Assembly (NCBI RefSeq): GCF_011758805.1 | Contig: NZ_JAANOW010000002.1 | Coordinates: forward strand, 744,001-808,000 | Source: Mycolicibacterium fluoranthenivorans | Lineage (GTDB): Bacteria > Actinomycetota > Actinomycetes > Mycobacteriales > Mycobacteriaceae | Direction of reading: 5' to 3' | Length of the DNA stretch: 64,000 nt | In this document: positions 7,697-19,207 of the stretch, one piece after another | How positions within the stretch are numbered: the stretch's first letter is position 1 | How the letters are laid out: each line of letters begins with the position of its first letter | The notes under the pieces: generated by a model | Database searches by the model: none | What the model saw: the letters and a program-made list of their open reading frames with translations, nothing else | Told to the model about the DNA's origin: nothing | Program-made: the position numbers and the translations under genes

Positions 7697-9118
7697 TTAC
7701 AGCGGGATGTTCTTGTGCCGGCCGCGCCGGTGCGGGGCCTCGGCCAGTGCCTGGGTGATCACGCTGCGGGTGTGCGCCGGATCGATCTTGGCGTCCACCA
7801 CGCCGATCTCGATCGCGGAGTCGACGCCACCGGCGATCCGTTCGTGCTCCAGCGCGAGTTCCTCGTGCAGGGCCTCGCGGTCTTCGGGAGCGGCGGCTGC
7901 CAGCTTGCGCTTGTGCAGGATGCCGACGGCGGCCTTGGCGCCCATCACGGCGACCTCAGCCTCCGGCCAGGCGAACACCTTGGTGGCGTTCAGCGAACGG
8001 GAGTTCATCGCGATGTACGCGCCGCCGTAGATCTTGCGGGTCACCAGGGTGACCCGGGGCACGGTGGCCTCACCGAACGCGTGCAGCAGCTTGGCGCCGC
8101 GGCGCACCACGCCACCCCACTCCTGGTCCACACCGGGCAGGTAGCCGGGCACGTCCACCACGACCACCAGCGGGATGCCGAACGCGTCGCACAGCCGCAC
8201 GAAACGGGCCGACTTCTCGGCGCTCTCGGAGTTCAGGCAGCCGCCCAGGCGTAGCGGGTTGTTGGCGATGACGCCGACCGAGCGCCCGGCCAGCCGGCCC
8301 AGACCGACCACGATGGACGGAGCCCACCGGGACTGGAACTCCTCGAACGGGGCGTCGTCGTCGAGTAGGGCTTCGATGATCGGATGCACGTCGTAGGCGC
8401 GCCGCGCCGACTCGGGCATCAGGGCCTTGAGGTCGGTATCGCCGGCCTCGGCCTTGCTGCGGTCGAAATGGCCCTGCTGGGAGAACAGCCCGACCAGGCG
8501 ACGGCCACGCTCGTAGGCGTCGAGCTCGTCGTCGGCGACGATATGGCACACGCCGGACTTCTTGTGATGGGCTTCCGGACCGCCGAGGGACACCATGTCG
8601 ACGTCCTCACCGGTCACGCTGCGCACCACGTCCGGGCCGGTGACGAACACCTTGCTGTCCGGCGCCATCACGATGACATCGGTCAGCGCGGGGCCGTACG
8701 CGGCGCCACCGGCGGCGAAGCCGACGACCACCGAGATCTGCGGGATGTAACCCGAGGCGCGGATCATCGCCTCGAACACCAGGCCGACCGCGTGCAGCGC
8801 CTTGACGCCCTCGGCGAGCCGGGCGCCGCCGGAGTGCCAGATACCGACGATCGGGGTCTGCTCCTCAATGGCGAGGTCGTAGGCATTGGCGATATGGGCG
8901 CAACCCTCGATGCCCATCGCACCACCCATGACGGTGCCGTCGGTGCAGAACGCGACGGTCTTCACCCCGTTCACGGCACCGGAGGCGGCCAGCACACCGG
9001 ACTTGTCGCGCTCGTGCAACAGCTCCACGGTGCCGTCGTCGAAGAACGTCGACAACCGCAGCAGCGGATCGCGAGGATCAAGGGATTCGGCAGCCGTCTC
9101 TGGGGCCATGGTCGTCAT
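7697..9118 (-). CDS. accD6: Acetyl/propionyl-CoA carboxylase beta subunit AccD6
   Basis: 473 aa. Carboxyltransferase subunit that, with an AccA biotinylated subunit, makes malonyl-CoA for FAS-I and FAS-II. Both crotonase-fold halves are present, with the paired oxyanion glycines (GGARLAEG around residue 95, GGAYIAM around residue 366). It is the last gene of the FAS-II operon, 34 bp after kasB. ATG 9118 has a GGAGAA SD 6 nt upstream. The matching position in M. tuberculosis is Rv2247. Confidence 0.96.
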   Translation of the reverse strand: MTTMAPETAAESLDPRDPLLRLSTFFDDGTVELLHERDKSGVLAASGAVNGVKTVAFCTDGTVMGGAMGIEGCAHIANAYDLAIEEQTPIVGIWHSGGARLAEGVKALHAVGLVFEAMIRASGYIPQISVVVGFAAGGAAYGPALTDVIVMAPDSKVFVTGPDVVRSVTGEDVDMVSLGGPEAHHKKSGVCHIVADDELDAYERGRRLVGLFSQQGHFDRSKAEAGDTDLKALMPESARRAYDVHPIIEALLDDDAPFEEFQSRWAPSIVVGLGRLAGRSVGVIANNPLRLGGCLNSESAEKSARFVRLCDAFGIPLVVVVDVPGYLPGVDQEWGGVVRRGAKLLHAFGEATVPRVTLVTRKIYGGAYIAMNSRSLNATKVFAWPEAEVAVMGAKAAVGILHKRKLAAAAPEDREALHEELALEHERIAGGVDSAIEIGVVDAKIDPAHTRSVITQALAEAPHRRGRHKNIPL

Positions 9119-9152
9119 CTGGGTTCTCCTTGGTCTCGCGGTGAGCGCGTCG

Positions 9153-10406
9153 TCAGTATCGGCCGAAGGCGAGGGCGACGTTGTGCCCGCCGAAACCGAA
9201 CGAATTGTTGATGGCGTACTGGTAGTTGCCCTGCCGCGGTTCCCCGGCCACCACGTCGAGGTCGATCTCCGGATCCAGGTTCTTCAGGTTCAGCGTGGGC
9301 GGTATGACGCCGTCACGCAAGGCGAGCACGGTCAGGATCGACTCGACCGCTCCGACTGCGCCGACCGAATGACCCAGTGCCGACTTGGGTGCGTAGACCG
9401 CGGGGCGGTGGCCGCCCATGGCCTTGTTGATCGCCACGCCCTCGGCCACGTCACCGACGCTGGTGCCGGTCGCGTGCGCGTTGATGTGATCGATATCGGA
9501 GGGCTGCAGCCCGGCCAGCTGCACCGCCCGGCTCATGGCGTAGCCGGCCTGCTCGCCGTTGGGATCCGGCGCGACGATGTGGTAGCCGTCCGAGGTGACG
9601 CTGGCGCCCATGATGCGGGCCAGGATGTTGGCGCCGCGGGCCTTGGCATGCTCCTCGGTCTCGATGACGAGCATGGCGCCGGCCTCACCGAAGACGAATC
9701 CGTTGCGGTCCCTGTCGAACGGGCGACAGGCCCCTTCGGGATCGTCGTTGCTGTTGGACAGCACGATGCGCATCTGAGCGAAGCCGGCGATCGGCACCGC
9801 CTCGATCTGGGTTTCCACCCCACCACAGATGGCGATATCGGCCTCACCGAGCACGATGTTGCGCCAGGCGTTGGCGATGGCTTCCGAACCCGAGGCGCAG
9901 GCCGAGATCAGGGTGCTCACCCCGGCCTTGGCCTTGCGCTCGAGACCGATGGCGGCCGCAGCCCCGTTGGGCATGTACATCTGCACGACGAGCGGGGAGA
10001 CGGCCCGAAGACCGCGTTCCCGCATCCCGTCGTAGGCGAACACCAGTTCCTCGGCAGAGCCCAGTCCGGTGCCGACCGACACCATCAGCCGGCGCGAGTC
10101 GACGTCGGGAGACCCGGCGTTCTCCCAGACCCGACGCCCCAGCACCGTCGACATCTTCTGGAGGTAGGACAGCCGGCGCTTCTCGACGCGCGTCAGGTCG
10201 TCCTCGAAATCCTCCAGGAGATGTCCGCCGATGCGGACCGGAAGGTCGTACTGCTCGACGAATGGATCTTCGAGCTTCCGGATCCCGCTCTCCCCATTGA
10301 GCAGCTTCTTCCAGGTGTTCTCGGCATCGGTCGCCAACGCGGTCGACATGGCAATGCCAGTGACCACCACGTTGGGCAGACCGTTCCCCGTCGAGACTCC
10401 CGCCAT
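9153..10406 (-). CDS. kasB: Beta-ketoacyl-ACP synthase KasB
   Basis: 417 aa. Condensing enzyme of the FAS-II system that extends meromycolate chains to full length using malonyl-AcpM. The thiolase fold has the nucleophile Cys170 (ISAC), followed by the two catalytic histidines in [10 protein letters not shown] and [12 protein letters not shown]. It is closely similar to kasA upstream, consistent with tandem duplication. ATG 10406 has a GGAAAG SD. The gap to kasA is 26 bp and to accD6 34 bp. Loss of kasB in M. tuberculosis shortens mycolates and abolishes acid-fastness. Confidence 0.95.
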   Translation of the reverse strand: MAGVSTGNGLPNVVVTGIAMSTALATDAENTWKKLLNGESGIRKLEDPFVEQYDLPVRIGGHLLEDFEDDLTRVEKRRLSYLQKMSTVLGRRVWENAGSPDVDSRRLMVSVGTGLGSAEELVFAYDGMRERGLRAVSPLVVQMYMPNGAAAAIGLERKAKAGVSTLISACASGSEAIANAWRNIVLGEADIAICGGVETQIEAVPIAGFAQMRIVLSNSNDDPEGACRPFDRDRNGFVFGEAGAMLVIETEEHAKARGANILARIMGASVTSDGYHIVAPDPNGEQAGYAMSRAVQLAGLQPSDIDHINAHATGTSVGDVAEGVAINKAMGGHRPAVYAPKSALGHSVGAVGAVESILTVLALRDGVIPPTLNLKNLDPEIDLDVVAGEPRQGNYQYAINNSFGFGGHNVALAFGRY

Positions 10407-10432
10407 GAACTGAGCTTTCCTTTCCTACCTAC

Positions 10433-11683
10433 TCAGTACCGCCCGAAGGCCAGTGCCACATTGTGGCCACCGAACCCGAATGAGTTGTTGATGGCGTACT
10501 GGTATTCGCCGTATCGAGGCTCGCCCGCAACGACATCGAGATCGATCTCGGGGTCGGGCGTCTCATAGTTGAGCGTCGGCGGGATGACGCCGTCGCGCAG
10601 AGCCAGCACCGTCAGGATGGATTCCAGGGCGCCGACGGCGCCGATGGAGTGACCCAGTGCGCCCTTGGGTGCGTATACCGCGGCATGTTCCACCCCGGCG
10701 ACGCGCAGGGCGTTGGCCTCCGCGGTGTCACCGATCGGGGTGGCCGTGGCGTGTGCGTTGACGTGGTCGATGTCCTTGGGCGACAGGCCTGCCGTCTCCA
10801 GCGCGCGCTTGATCGCCGCGCCGGCCCGCTCGCCGTCCGGCGCCGGAGCGACCATGTGGAACGCGTCCGAGGTGATGCCTGCACCGAGCACCCGGGCCAG
10901 CGGCTTGGCGCCGCGGGCTTTGGCGTGTTCCTCGGTCTCCAGGATCAGCACCGCACCGGCTTCGCCGAACACGAACCCGTCGCGGTCCTTGTCGAACGGA
11001 CGCGACGCACCGGCCGGGTCGTCGTTGCGGGTGGACATGGCGCGCATCATCGAGAACGCCGCGATCGGCAGCGCCTCGATACCGCCCTCGACGCCACCGC
11101 ATACCGCGATGTCGGCGTCACCCATGACGATCTGACGCCAGGCGTGGGCGATGGCCTCGGAGCCGGAGGAACACGCCGAGACCGGGGTGATGACGCCGGC
11201 ACGGGCCCCGAGTTCGAGACCGATGACGGCGGCAGCGCCGTTGGGCATGATCATCTGGACGGCCAGGGGCGACACCTTGCGGGGGCCGCCCTCGTTCATC
11301 GCGTCGTAGGTCTCGACGATCTTCTCGCCGCCACCGAGGCCGGTGCCGATCACGACCGAGAAACGATCGGGATCGACCTCCGGCCGACCGGCGGTGTCCC
11401 ACAACTGATTGCCGATGTACTTGGCCATCCGCTGGACATACGACATACGCCGCATCTCCAGCCGGGTCATCTTTTCGTCGAGGTTCTCGACGAGATGGCC
11501 GCCGATGCGTACCGGAAGGTCCCACTTGGTGACGAAATCGTCCTCGAGGACGCGGATTCCGCTCTCGCCGGCCAGTAGGCCCTTCCACGTGCCCTCGATG
11601 TCCGCAGCGAGGGAAGTAGTCGCCGTGACGGCGGTCACCACAACGCTGGGGAAACCGCCGTTAGCAGTGGAAGGTCGGGTCAC
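10433..11683 (-). CDS. kasA: Beta-ketoacyl-ACP synthase KasA
   Basis: 416 aa. Essential FAS-II condensing enzyme elongating acyl-AcpM by malonyl units; target of thiolactomycin. Cys171 (VSAC) is at the same number as in M. tuberculosis KasA, with the histidines in [10 protein letters not shown] and [12 protein letters not shown]. The GTG start at 11683 overlaps the acpM stop by 4 bp (GTGA), so translation of the synthase and its carrier protein is coupled. No unusual active-site residue is visible. Confidence 0.97.
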   Translation of the reverse strand: MTRPSTANGGFPSVVVTAVTATTSLAADIEGTWKGLLAGESGIRVLEDDFVTKWDLPVRIGGHLVENLDEKMTRLEMRRMSYVQRMAKYIGNQLWDTAGRPEVDPDRFSVVIGTGLGGGEKIVETYDAMNEGGPRKVSPLAVQMIMPNGAAAVIGLELGARAGVITPVSACSSGSEAIAHAWRQIVMGDADIAVCGGVEGGIEALPIAAFSMMRAMSTRNDDPAGASRPFDKDRDGFVFGEAGAVLILETEEHAKARGAKPLARVLGAGITSDAFHMVAPAPDGERAGAAIKRALETAGLSPKDIDHVNAHATATPIGDTAEANALRVAGVEHAAVYAPKGALGHSIGAVGALESILTVLALRDGVIPPTLNYETPDPEIDLDVVAGEPRYGEYQYAINNSFGFGGHNVALAFGRY

Positions 11684-11973
11684 TTCGAGAACTTATCGCG
11701 CAGCGCGGCGGCAGCCTCGGGGTTCTCTTCCTCGAGCTTCTGGATGTAGCCGACGACGTCACCGACGGTGCGCAGGCCGGCCAGATCCTCGTCCGGGATC
11801 TTCACGCCGTACTTGTCCTCGGTCTGCACCGCGATCTCGACCATCGACAGCGAGTCGATGTCCAGGTCGTCGACGAAGCTCTTCTCCATCGTCACCTCAG
11901 ACGGCTCGATACCGGTGACCTCTTCGATGATCTCGGCAAGACCGGCGATGATTTCTTCTTGACTGGCGGCCAC
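11680..11973 (-). CDS. acpM: Meromycolate extension acyl carrier protein AcpM
   Basis: 97 aa. Carries growing meromycolate chains on phosphopantetheine attached to Ser41 (DIDSLSM). Residues 1-80 are the canonical ACP four-helix fold. The C-terminal extension, which gives M. tuberculosis AcpM its 115 aa, is shorter here and ends LRDKFSK. GTG 11973 is the start because AGAAGGAG lies 5 nt upstream. It overlaps kasA by 4 bp. The 82-nt gap to fabD holds a 7-bp hairpin (12003-12021). Confidence 0.96.
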   Translation of the reverse strand: MAASQEEIIAGLAEIIEEVTGIEPSEVTMEKSFVDDLDIDSLSMVEIAVQTEDKYGVKIPDEDLAGLRTVGDVVGYIQKLEEENPEAAAALRDKFSK

Positions 11974-12002
11974 GATGGCTCCTTCTGTTTCTTCGGTTGC
12001 TC

Positions 12003-12021
12003 CACTCCGGCTGTCGGAGTG
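12003..12021 (-). other. Small hairpin in the fabD-acpM gap
   Basis: CACTCCG (12003-12009) pairs with CGGAGTG (12015-12021) across a 5-nt loop. It lies in the 82-nt untranslated gap between fabD and the strongly translated acpM. It may be a processing or stability element that lets AcpM be made in excess; this is inference. Confidence 0.4.
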
Positions 12022-12055
12022 TTGGTGGAACGTCTTCGGTTATGACACCCGGGGA

Positions 12056-12961
12056 TCAGAGCTCGGCGAGCCCATCCAGGTCTGAGGGGGCTTTCACCGC
12101 ATAGGTCGGTGTGCCTTTCAGTTCTCGTTTGGCGATGCCGACGAGCGTCCCGGCGGGCGGGAACTCGACGATCGCCGTGACCGCGAGACCCCGCAGGGTC
12201 TCGTTGCACAGGTCCCAGCGCACCGGCCGGGTCATCTGGGCGACCAGCTTGGCCATCGCGTCGGCGGCGTCGGCGACGGGCTTGCCGTCGGCGTTGGACA
12301 GCAGCGTCCTGGTCGGTTCGGCGGTCGCCACCTCCGCGGCCGCGGCGGCGTAGCCCTCGGCGGCGGGCGCCATGTAGTGGGTGTGGAAGGCGCCGGCGGT
12401 GGCCAGGACCCGGACCCGGGCCTTGGCCGGCGGATCCTCGGCGAGCTTCTCCAGCGCGGCGATCGCACCGGCGGCCACGATCTGACCGGCGGCGTTGCGG
12501 TTGGCGGGGATGAGGTCAAATCGAGCGAGGGCTTCAAGTACAGCGGCTTCGTCGCCGCCGAGCACGGCGGCCATCCCGGTGGGCTCCAGCGCGCAGGCCT
12601 TGGCCATCTCGGCGCCGCGGGTGGCGGCCAGCTTGATGGCGTCGTCGGGGGAGATTACACCGGCGATCGCGTAGGCCGCGATCTCGCCGACCGAGTGACC
12701 GGCGATGGCCGCATCACCGGAGAGCAGGCCGGCCTTGGTGACGTGCTCGTGCGCCAGCAGGGTGGCGGCCACGACCAGCGGCTGGGTCACCGCGGTATCG
12801 GTGATCTCCTCGGCGGTGGCGGTGGTGCCCAGCCGGGCCAGGTCCAGTCCGCTGATCGCCGACCATGCGGCCAGGCGCTCGGAAGCCCCGGGCAACTCCA
12901 GCCATGGGCTGAGCATGCCGGGGGTCTGGGATCCCTGTCCGGGAGCAAGCAATGCAAGCAC
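12056..12961 (-). CDS. fabD: Malonyl-CoA:ACP transacylase FabD
   Basis: 301 aa. Transfers malonyl from CoA to AcpM, supplying KasA/KasB. The nucleophile is Ser90 in GHSVGE, the N-terminal motif is APGQGSQ and the later GAFHTHYM contains the catalytic His. GTG 12961 is the start, with no clear SD before it. The probable promoter has TAATCT (13010-13005) as -10 and a 23-bp palindrome (13027-13049) over the -35 region, so transcription would begin about 36 nt upstream of the GTG. Confidence 0.95.
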   Translation of the reverse strand: MLALLAPGQGSQTPGMLSPWLELPGASERLAAWSAISGLDLARLGTTATAEEITDTAVTQPLVVAATLLAHEHVTKAGLLSGDAAIAGHSVGEIAAYAIAGVISPDDAIKLAATRGAEMAKACALEPTGMAAVLGGDEAAVLEALARFDLIPANRNAAGQIVAAGAIAALEKLAEDPPAKARVRVLATAGAFHTHYMAPAAEGYAAAAAEVATAEPTRTLLSNADGKPVADAADAMAKLVAQMTRPVRWDLCNETLRGLAVTAIVEFPPAGTLVGIAKRELKGTPTYAVKAPSDLDGLAEL

Positions 12962-13026
12962 GGCTCTAAGAAAACACTGTGAAGTCGTCTCTGTGCCGTG
13001 TAAGAGATTATGAACCTTGTCTTATT

Positions 13027-13049
13027 CTTTTGTGGAGTTTCCACAAAAG
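13027..13049. promoter_or_regulatory. Palindromic operator upstream of fabD, probable MabR site
   Basis: Perfect 10-bp inverted repeat with a 3-bp centre: CTTTTGTGGA at 13027-13036 and TCCACAAAAG at 13040-13049. It contains TTTTGT/ACAAAA half-sites, which I recall as the binding pattern of MabR at the M. tuberculosis fasII promoter. It sits immediately upstream of the inferred -10 box (13010-13005) of the fabD promoter. A lone TTTTGT also occurs upstream of mabR near 14396. Confidence 0.65.
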
Positions 13050-13089
13050 TGCACGTGATGCGACCGCGCCGAGACCAGGCTGCGATCTG

Positions 13090-14376
13090 TCACGTCGGAA
13101 TCTGGCTGTCCGTATTCGCCGATTGGCCTGAGAATGTCCCGTTCGTACTGCCGTTTGACCCGTTGAAGTGGCCTGAATCACGCCGTAGCCGACCCACCGT
13201 GATGGCCACCCGCAACACGTACGCGTCGCGCGGGACCGTCGGATCGCGGCCGGTGAAGTCGGTGATCCGTTTCAGGCGGTAGCGGACGGTGTTTGGATGA
13301 ACCGTCAATTTGCGTGCGCAAGCTTCTATGGCGCCGCCGGAGTCCAGATACGCGTCGAGGGTCTGCGTCAATGCGGGGTCGGCATCGCCGAGGGGGCGCA
13401 TCACCTCGGTCTCCAGTGCGGCCAGCGCGATGGCATCGCCGAGCAGCGCCCGTTCCGGCAGCAGCTCGCGAGCGGCCACCGGTCGCGGCGCACCACCCCA
13501 GCCGGTGACGGCACGCATCCCCGAGATGGCCTCGGCAGCACTGCGGTGCAGCGTCAGCAAGCTCGGCGCGGTGGGGCCGATCACCACCGGGCCGTTGCCG
13601 AACACCTTCATCAGCTCCGAGAGAAAGCGGTCGGTCTGGGACAGCGGCCCGGAGACGATGGTGACCAGCCAGGTGCCGTGCACATCCGACAGGGCGGTAC
13701 GGCCGTTGCGCAATGCCACGTCGTGCACATCGCCGCTGACCAGGTCCAGGCGGTCCGGGTGGGGATAGCCCACGATCACGGTGGCGGATGCGGTGGCATC
13801 CCAGTTCAGGGCGGCGGCCTGGGACTGCAGGGCCGGGCCGGCGTCCCCGCGGACCACGGCGTCGACGATATTGGCCTCCATCCGGCTGTCCCAGGCGCCC
13901 CGCGCCTCGGCCTGATCGGCATACGCCGTCGCGGCGGCGAAGGCCAGATCGCGGCTGTAGCGCAGGATGCCCGCGGTCAGGGCGGTCAGCTGTTCGTCGG
14001 TGCGGGCCAGCAGCGGCACCACTTCCTCGAAGAACTCCATGGTGACCCGCACCATCTCGACGGATTGGCGCAGCGCCACCCGTCTGCGCAGGTCTTGGGG
14101 GACGACCTCGAAAGCCTGGGCGGTATAGCTGATATCGCTGGTGGGGTCGCGCATCCACTCGACGAAGTTGATGACCGCGGTCTGGACCACCAGCTGCACG
14201 CTGGCGCGCTGGGAGGCCTCCAGGTCGGAGAAGCCCGGCAGTCGCTCTTCCAGGGCGTGCACGGCCTCGGTGGCCAGCCGGCCCGAATACTGCTTGAGCC
14301 GGCGCAGCGCGGACTCCGGCACGCTCTGCAGCACATCCAGCGTCGATGCGGGCGGAACGGTCCGTTTGTCGGGCAT
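13090..14376 (-). CDS. mabR: PucR-family transcriptional regulator of the FAS-II operon
   Basis: 428 aa, ortholog of Rv2242/MabR, which binds the fasII promoter. The N-terminal and middle regions are the PucR-type sensor/GGDEF-like fold. The C-terminus has the PucR helix-turn-helix with YLDSGGAIEACARKL and VHPNTVRYRLKRI (about residues 342-375). ATG 14376 has no SD, but TAGATT lies 6 nt upstream, so a leaderless transcript is likely. It lies between aceE and fabD on the same strand, separated from aceE by a long hairpin and from fabD by 128 bp of regulatory DNA. Confidence 0.92.
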   Translation of the reverse strand: MPDKRTVPPASTLDVLQSVPESALRRLKQYSGRLATEAVHALEERLPGFSDLEASQRASVQLVVQTAVINFVEWMRDPTSDISYTAQAFEVVPQDLRRRVALRQSVEMVRVTMEFFEEVVPLLARTDEQLTALTAGILRYSRDLAFAAATAYADQAEARGAWDSRMEANIVDAVVRGDAGPALQSQAAALNWDATASATVIVGYPHPDRLDLVSGDVHDVALRNGRTALSDVHGTWLVTIVSGPLSQTDRFLSELMKVFGNGPVVIGPTAPSLLTLHRSAAEAISGMRAVTGWGGAPRPVAARELLPERALLGDAIALAALETEVMRPLGDADPALTQTLDAYLDSGGAIEACARKLTVHPNTVRYRLKRITDFTGRDPTVPRDAYVLRVAITVGRLRRDSGHFNGSNGSTNGTFSGQSANTDSQIPT

Positions 14377-14415
14377 GGATAAAATCTACGCTTCTCTTTT
14401 GTGAGAGACGCACCG

Positions 14416-14472
14416 CGTTTGTGCGGTTTCATACGCGACACGCCGGGCGAGGCGTATGAAACCGCACAAACG
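14416..14472 (-). terminator. Perfect 21-bp stem-loop between aceE and mabR
   Basis: Arms 14416-14436 and 14452-14472 are exact reverse complements (21 bp) around a 15-nt loop. It begins 7 bp after the aceE stop codon. No U-tract follows. The stem is much longer than needed for termination, so it may also be a small repeat element or protein-binding site. I saw no second copy in this window. Confidence 0.65.
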
Positions 14473-14479
14473 GACTGGG

Positions 14480-17269
<2,790 letters not shown>

Positions 17270-17427
17270 CTTGGGCTCCTTGGTTGGCGGTGCTTCGTAG
17301 TGCTTGGTTGCTTGTGGCGTCACTATCGTGCCTCTATCGTGCCCCACATCACCGCGCAGGGTGGCCTACCGCTCGGTAACCGAATGATCCGGCGATTGAC
17401 GGCCCGAACCGGTAACGTCTGGCAGCA

Positions 17428-18012
17428 ATGCGCAACAGTTGGCGGGGGTCTTCGGTGCTGGTCCGGATACGAATCGGCGCCTTGGTGCTGGGTTGTCTGG
17501 CCGCTCTGGCGATGATCGTGGTCGGGTGCACCAGCGTGACCAGCGGTACCGCCACGGTGGACAAGGCCGATGCGCCGGTCTATCGCGCGTCGGTGTCGGC
17601 CTCGGCCGCCGAGTCGGCGGAGAGTTCCAGCTCGAAGGAATCCGAGCGACAGAAGTCGGTCACGACCAGTGCCATCCACAGCTCCTGCGAGGCGCTCAGC
17701 TCCAGCAGCGTGGACGCCATCTCCGCGGTGAACGACTACGTCGGCGCGTACAACGAGAACGGTGACGTCGCCGGCGCCGCGCGCCCGGCGATCGACGCGC
17801 TCAATCACAGCGCCGACGCGGTCGAACACAGCATTTCCGACCCGCTGGGTCCGGACCTGAAGAGCGCTCTGACAGAGTGGGTGGGTGCGGCTCGGGCCTT
17901 GGCGTCGTCGATTGCGGGCGATGTCGGGCCGGATGCGTTCAACGACGGAGTCGGCCGACTCAACGATGCGAAGGACGCCGCGCTGAACCTGTGCGATAAG
18001 GCATATCGATAA
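17428..18012 (+). CDS. Putative lipoprotein, unknown function (Rv2240c-like position)
   Basis: 194 aa. A basic N-terminus and a hydrophobic segment lead to the lipobox VVGC (Cys about residue 34), so it is a likely lipid-anchored envelope protein. A Ser/Glu-rich linker (SAAESAESSSSKESE) follows, then a helical domain with two cysteines (SSCEALS, LNLCDKA) that could form a disulfide. No enzymatic motif is seen. It occupies the place of Rv2240c, divergent from aceE. Confidence 0.75.
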   Translation: MRNSWRGSSVLVRIRIGALVLGCLAALAMIVVGCTSVTSGTATVDKADAPVYRASVSASAAESAESSSSKESERQKSVTTSAIHSSCEALSSSSVDAISAVNDYVGAYNENGDVAGAARPAIDALNHSADAVEHSISDPLGPDLKSALTEWVGAARALASSIAGDVGPDAFNDGVGRLNDAKDAALNLCDKAYR

Positions 18013-18104
18013 ACCTTGCCGCCAAGTCTCGGTTGATAGGCCCCGGCGTGCGAATATAGGCCGAGCGCACTCGGAAACGCTAAAAGCTTGAAGGAGGACA
18101 GACG

Positions 18105-18530
18105 GTGGTCGCGGGGACGGACTCTGACCCGAATTACGCCCGAAAACTGGGCATCGAGAAGGATCAGGTCGTTCAGGAGTTGGGGTGGGACGAAGACACC
18201 GACGACGATATTAGGGCCGATATCGAGGACGTCGCCGGCGGCGAACTCCTCGATGAGGATGCCGATGAGGTCGTCGACGTGGTGTTGTTGTGGTGGCGCG
18301 ATGACGACGGTGACCTGGTAGATCGGCTGATGGACGCCATCACGCCGCTCGCCGACGACGGTGTCATCTGGGTCATCACTCCGAAGACGGGCAAGCCCGG
18401 TCACGTGCAGCCCGCGGAGATCGCCGAGTCGGCGCCCACTGCCGGGCTGATGCAGACGTCGTCGGCCAACCTGGGCGATTGGATTGCCAGCCGGCTGGTG
18501 CAGCCGAAGTCCAAGGCGAAGAGCCGATAG
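18105..18530 (+). CDS. DUF3052 family protein
   Basis: 141 aa, ortholog of Rv2239c. Acidic protein with a central DDVVLLWWRDDDGDLVD-like block; C-terminus basic (KSKAKSR). Function unknown; the family is restricted to actinobacteria. GTG 18105 is set by an AAGGAGG SD 7 nt upstream. Followed by an imperfect inverted repeat and then ahpE on the same strand. Confidence 0.88.
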   Translation: MVAGTDSDPNYARKLGIEKDQVVQELGWDEDTDDDIRADIEDVAGGELLDEDADEVVDVVLLWWRDDDGDLVDRLMDAITPLADDGVIWVITPKTGKPGHVQPAEIAESAPTAGLMQTSSANLGDWIASRLVQPKSKAKSR

Positions 18531-18540
18531 CCCGGTTGGC

Positions 18541-18600
18541 GCCGAGATTGCCGTTATTGCGGCCCGCACTCGCACATCGTCGCGGTAACCGCAATCTCGC
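18541..18600. repeat. Imperfect inverted repeat between DUF3052 gene and ahpE
   Basis: CGAGATTGC (18543-18551) is repeated inverted as GCAATCTCG (18591-18599). The pairing continues inward with two mismatches (CGTTATTGCG against CGCGGTAACC), giving arms of about 19 bp around 20-25 nt. It fills the short intergenic space. It may be a terminator or a member of an intergenic repeat family. Confidence 0.5.
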
Positions 18601-18609
18601 GGTGCACCG

Positions 18610-19068
18610 ATGCTGACTGCGGGCCTCGCCGCGCCCGACTTCACCCTCAAGAACCAGCACGGCCAGCCCGTCACCTTGTCGGGGTTTCGCGGCCGCGACG
18701 TCCTGCTGGTGTTCTTTCCGCTCGCCTTCACCCCGATCTGTGCCGGTGAACTGGGCGAGATTCAGAGCCATCCCGAGGTGTACAACACCGCCGACACCGT
18801 CACGCTCGCGGTCTCGGTGGGGCCGCCGCCGACGCACAAGGTGTGGGCCAAGCAGAGCGGGTTCACCTTCGACCTGCTGTCGGACTTCTGGCCGCACGGC
18901 GCCGTCGCTGAGCAGTTCGGGGTGTTCAATACGGGGTCCGGCTTCGCCGACCGGGGCACCTTCACGATCGACCGGTCCGGGATCATCCGGTTCGCCGAGT
19001 GCAAGCAGCCCGGCGAGGTGCGCGACGCGGCCGTCTGGCGGGACGCGCTGGCCGCTTTGCGGATTTAG
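18610..19068 (+). CDS. ahpE: One-cysteine peroxiredoxin AhpE
   Basis: 152 aa, ortholog of Rv2238c. Reduces hydroperoxides and peroxynitrite; in mycobacteria it is recycled by mycothiol/mycoredoxin-1 or thioredoxin. The peroxidatic cysteine is Cys44 in FTPICAGE, with Thr41 and the family segments SVGPPPTHKVWAKQSGFTF and LLSDFWPHGAV. No resolving cysteine is in the usual place, although an extra Cys occurs in AECKQPG. ATG 18610 starts 79 bp after DUF3052. Confidence 0.94.
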   Translation: MLTAGLAAPDFTLKNQHGQPVTLSGFRGRDVLLVFFPLAFTPICAGELGEIQSHPEVYNTADTVTLAVSVGPPPTHKVWAKQSGFTFDLLSDFWPHGAVAEQFGVFNTGSGFADRGTFTIDRSGIIRFAECKQPGEVRDAAVWRDALAALRI

Positions 19069-19104
19069 TACTGGCCTTCGTGGGCGTGTACCGTGCCTGC
19101 GACG

Positions 19105-19179
19105 GGGCGCGTAGCTCAGTGGTAGAGCTCTGGTTTTACACACCAGCGGTCGGCGGTTCGATACCGTCCGCGCCCACCA
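19105..19179 (+). tRNA. tRNA-Val (anticodon TAC)
   Basis: Complete cloverleaf: acceptor GGGCGCG with CGCGCCC (19169-19175), D-stem GCTC/GAGC, anticodon stem CTGGT/ACCAG with loop TTTACAC (anticodon TAC), T-stem GGCGG/CCGTC with loop TTCGATA, discriminator A and encoded CCA (19177-19179). A perfect 20-bp palindrome follows as terminator. Part of the 3' half is duplicated at 28875-28896, suggesting it served as an integration site. Confidence 0.96.
19139..19160 (+). repeat. att-like direct repeat, copy 1 (inside tRNA-Val)
   Basis: 22 bp spanning the 3' side of the anticodon loop to the T-loop of tRNA-Val, identical to 28875-28896. Confidence 0.75.
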
Positions 19180-19187
19180 TCGAAAGT

Positions 19188-19207
19188 CCGTCCGGGGCCC
19201 CGGACGG
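19188..19207 (+). terminator. Palindromic terminator after tRNA-Val
   Basis: CCGTCCGGGG directly abuts its reverse complement CCCCGGACGG, 9 bp after the tRNA CCA end. It would fold into a GC-rich hairpin with a tight loop; no T-run follows. Confidence 0.6.

Noticed and set aside
17322-17345. Short direct repeat CTATCGTGCC upstream of aceE
   Set aside because: Two 10-11-bp copies only, no third copy and no symmetry; could be chance or replication slippage.
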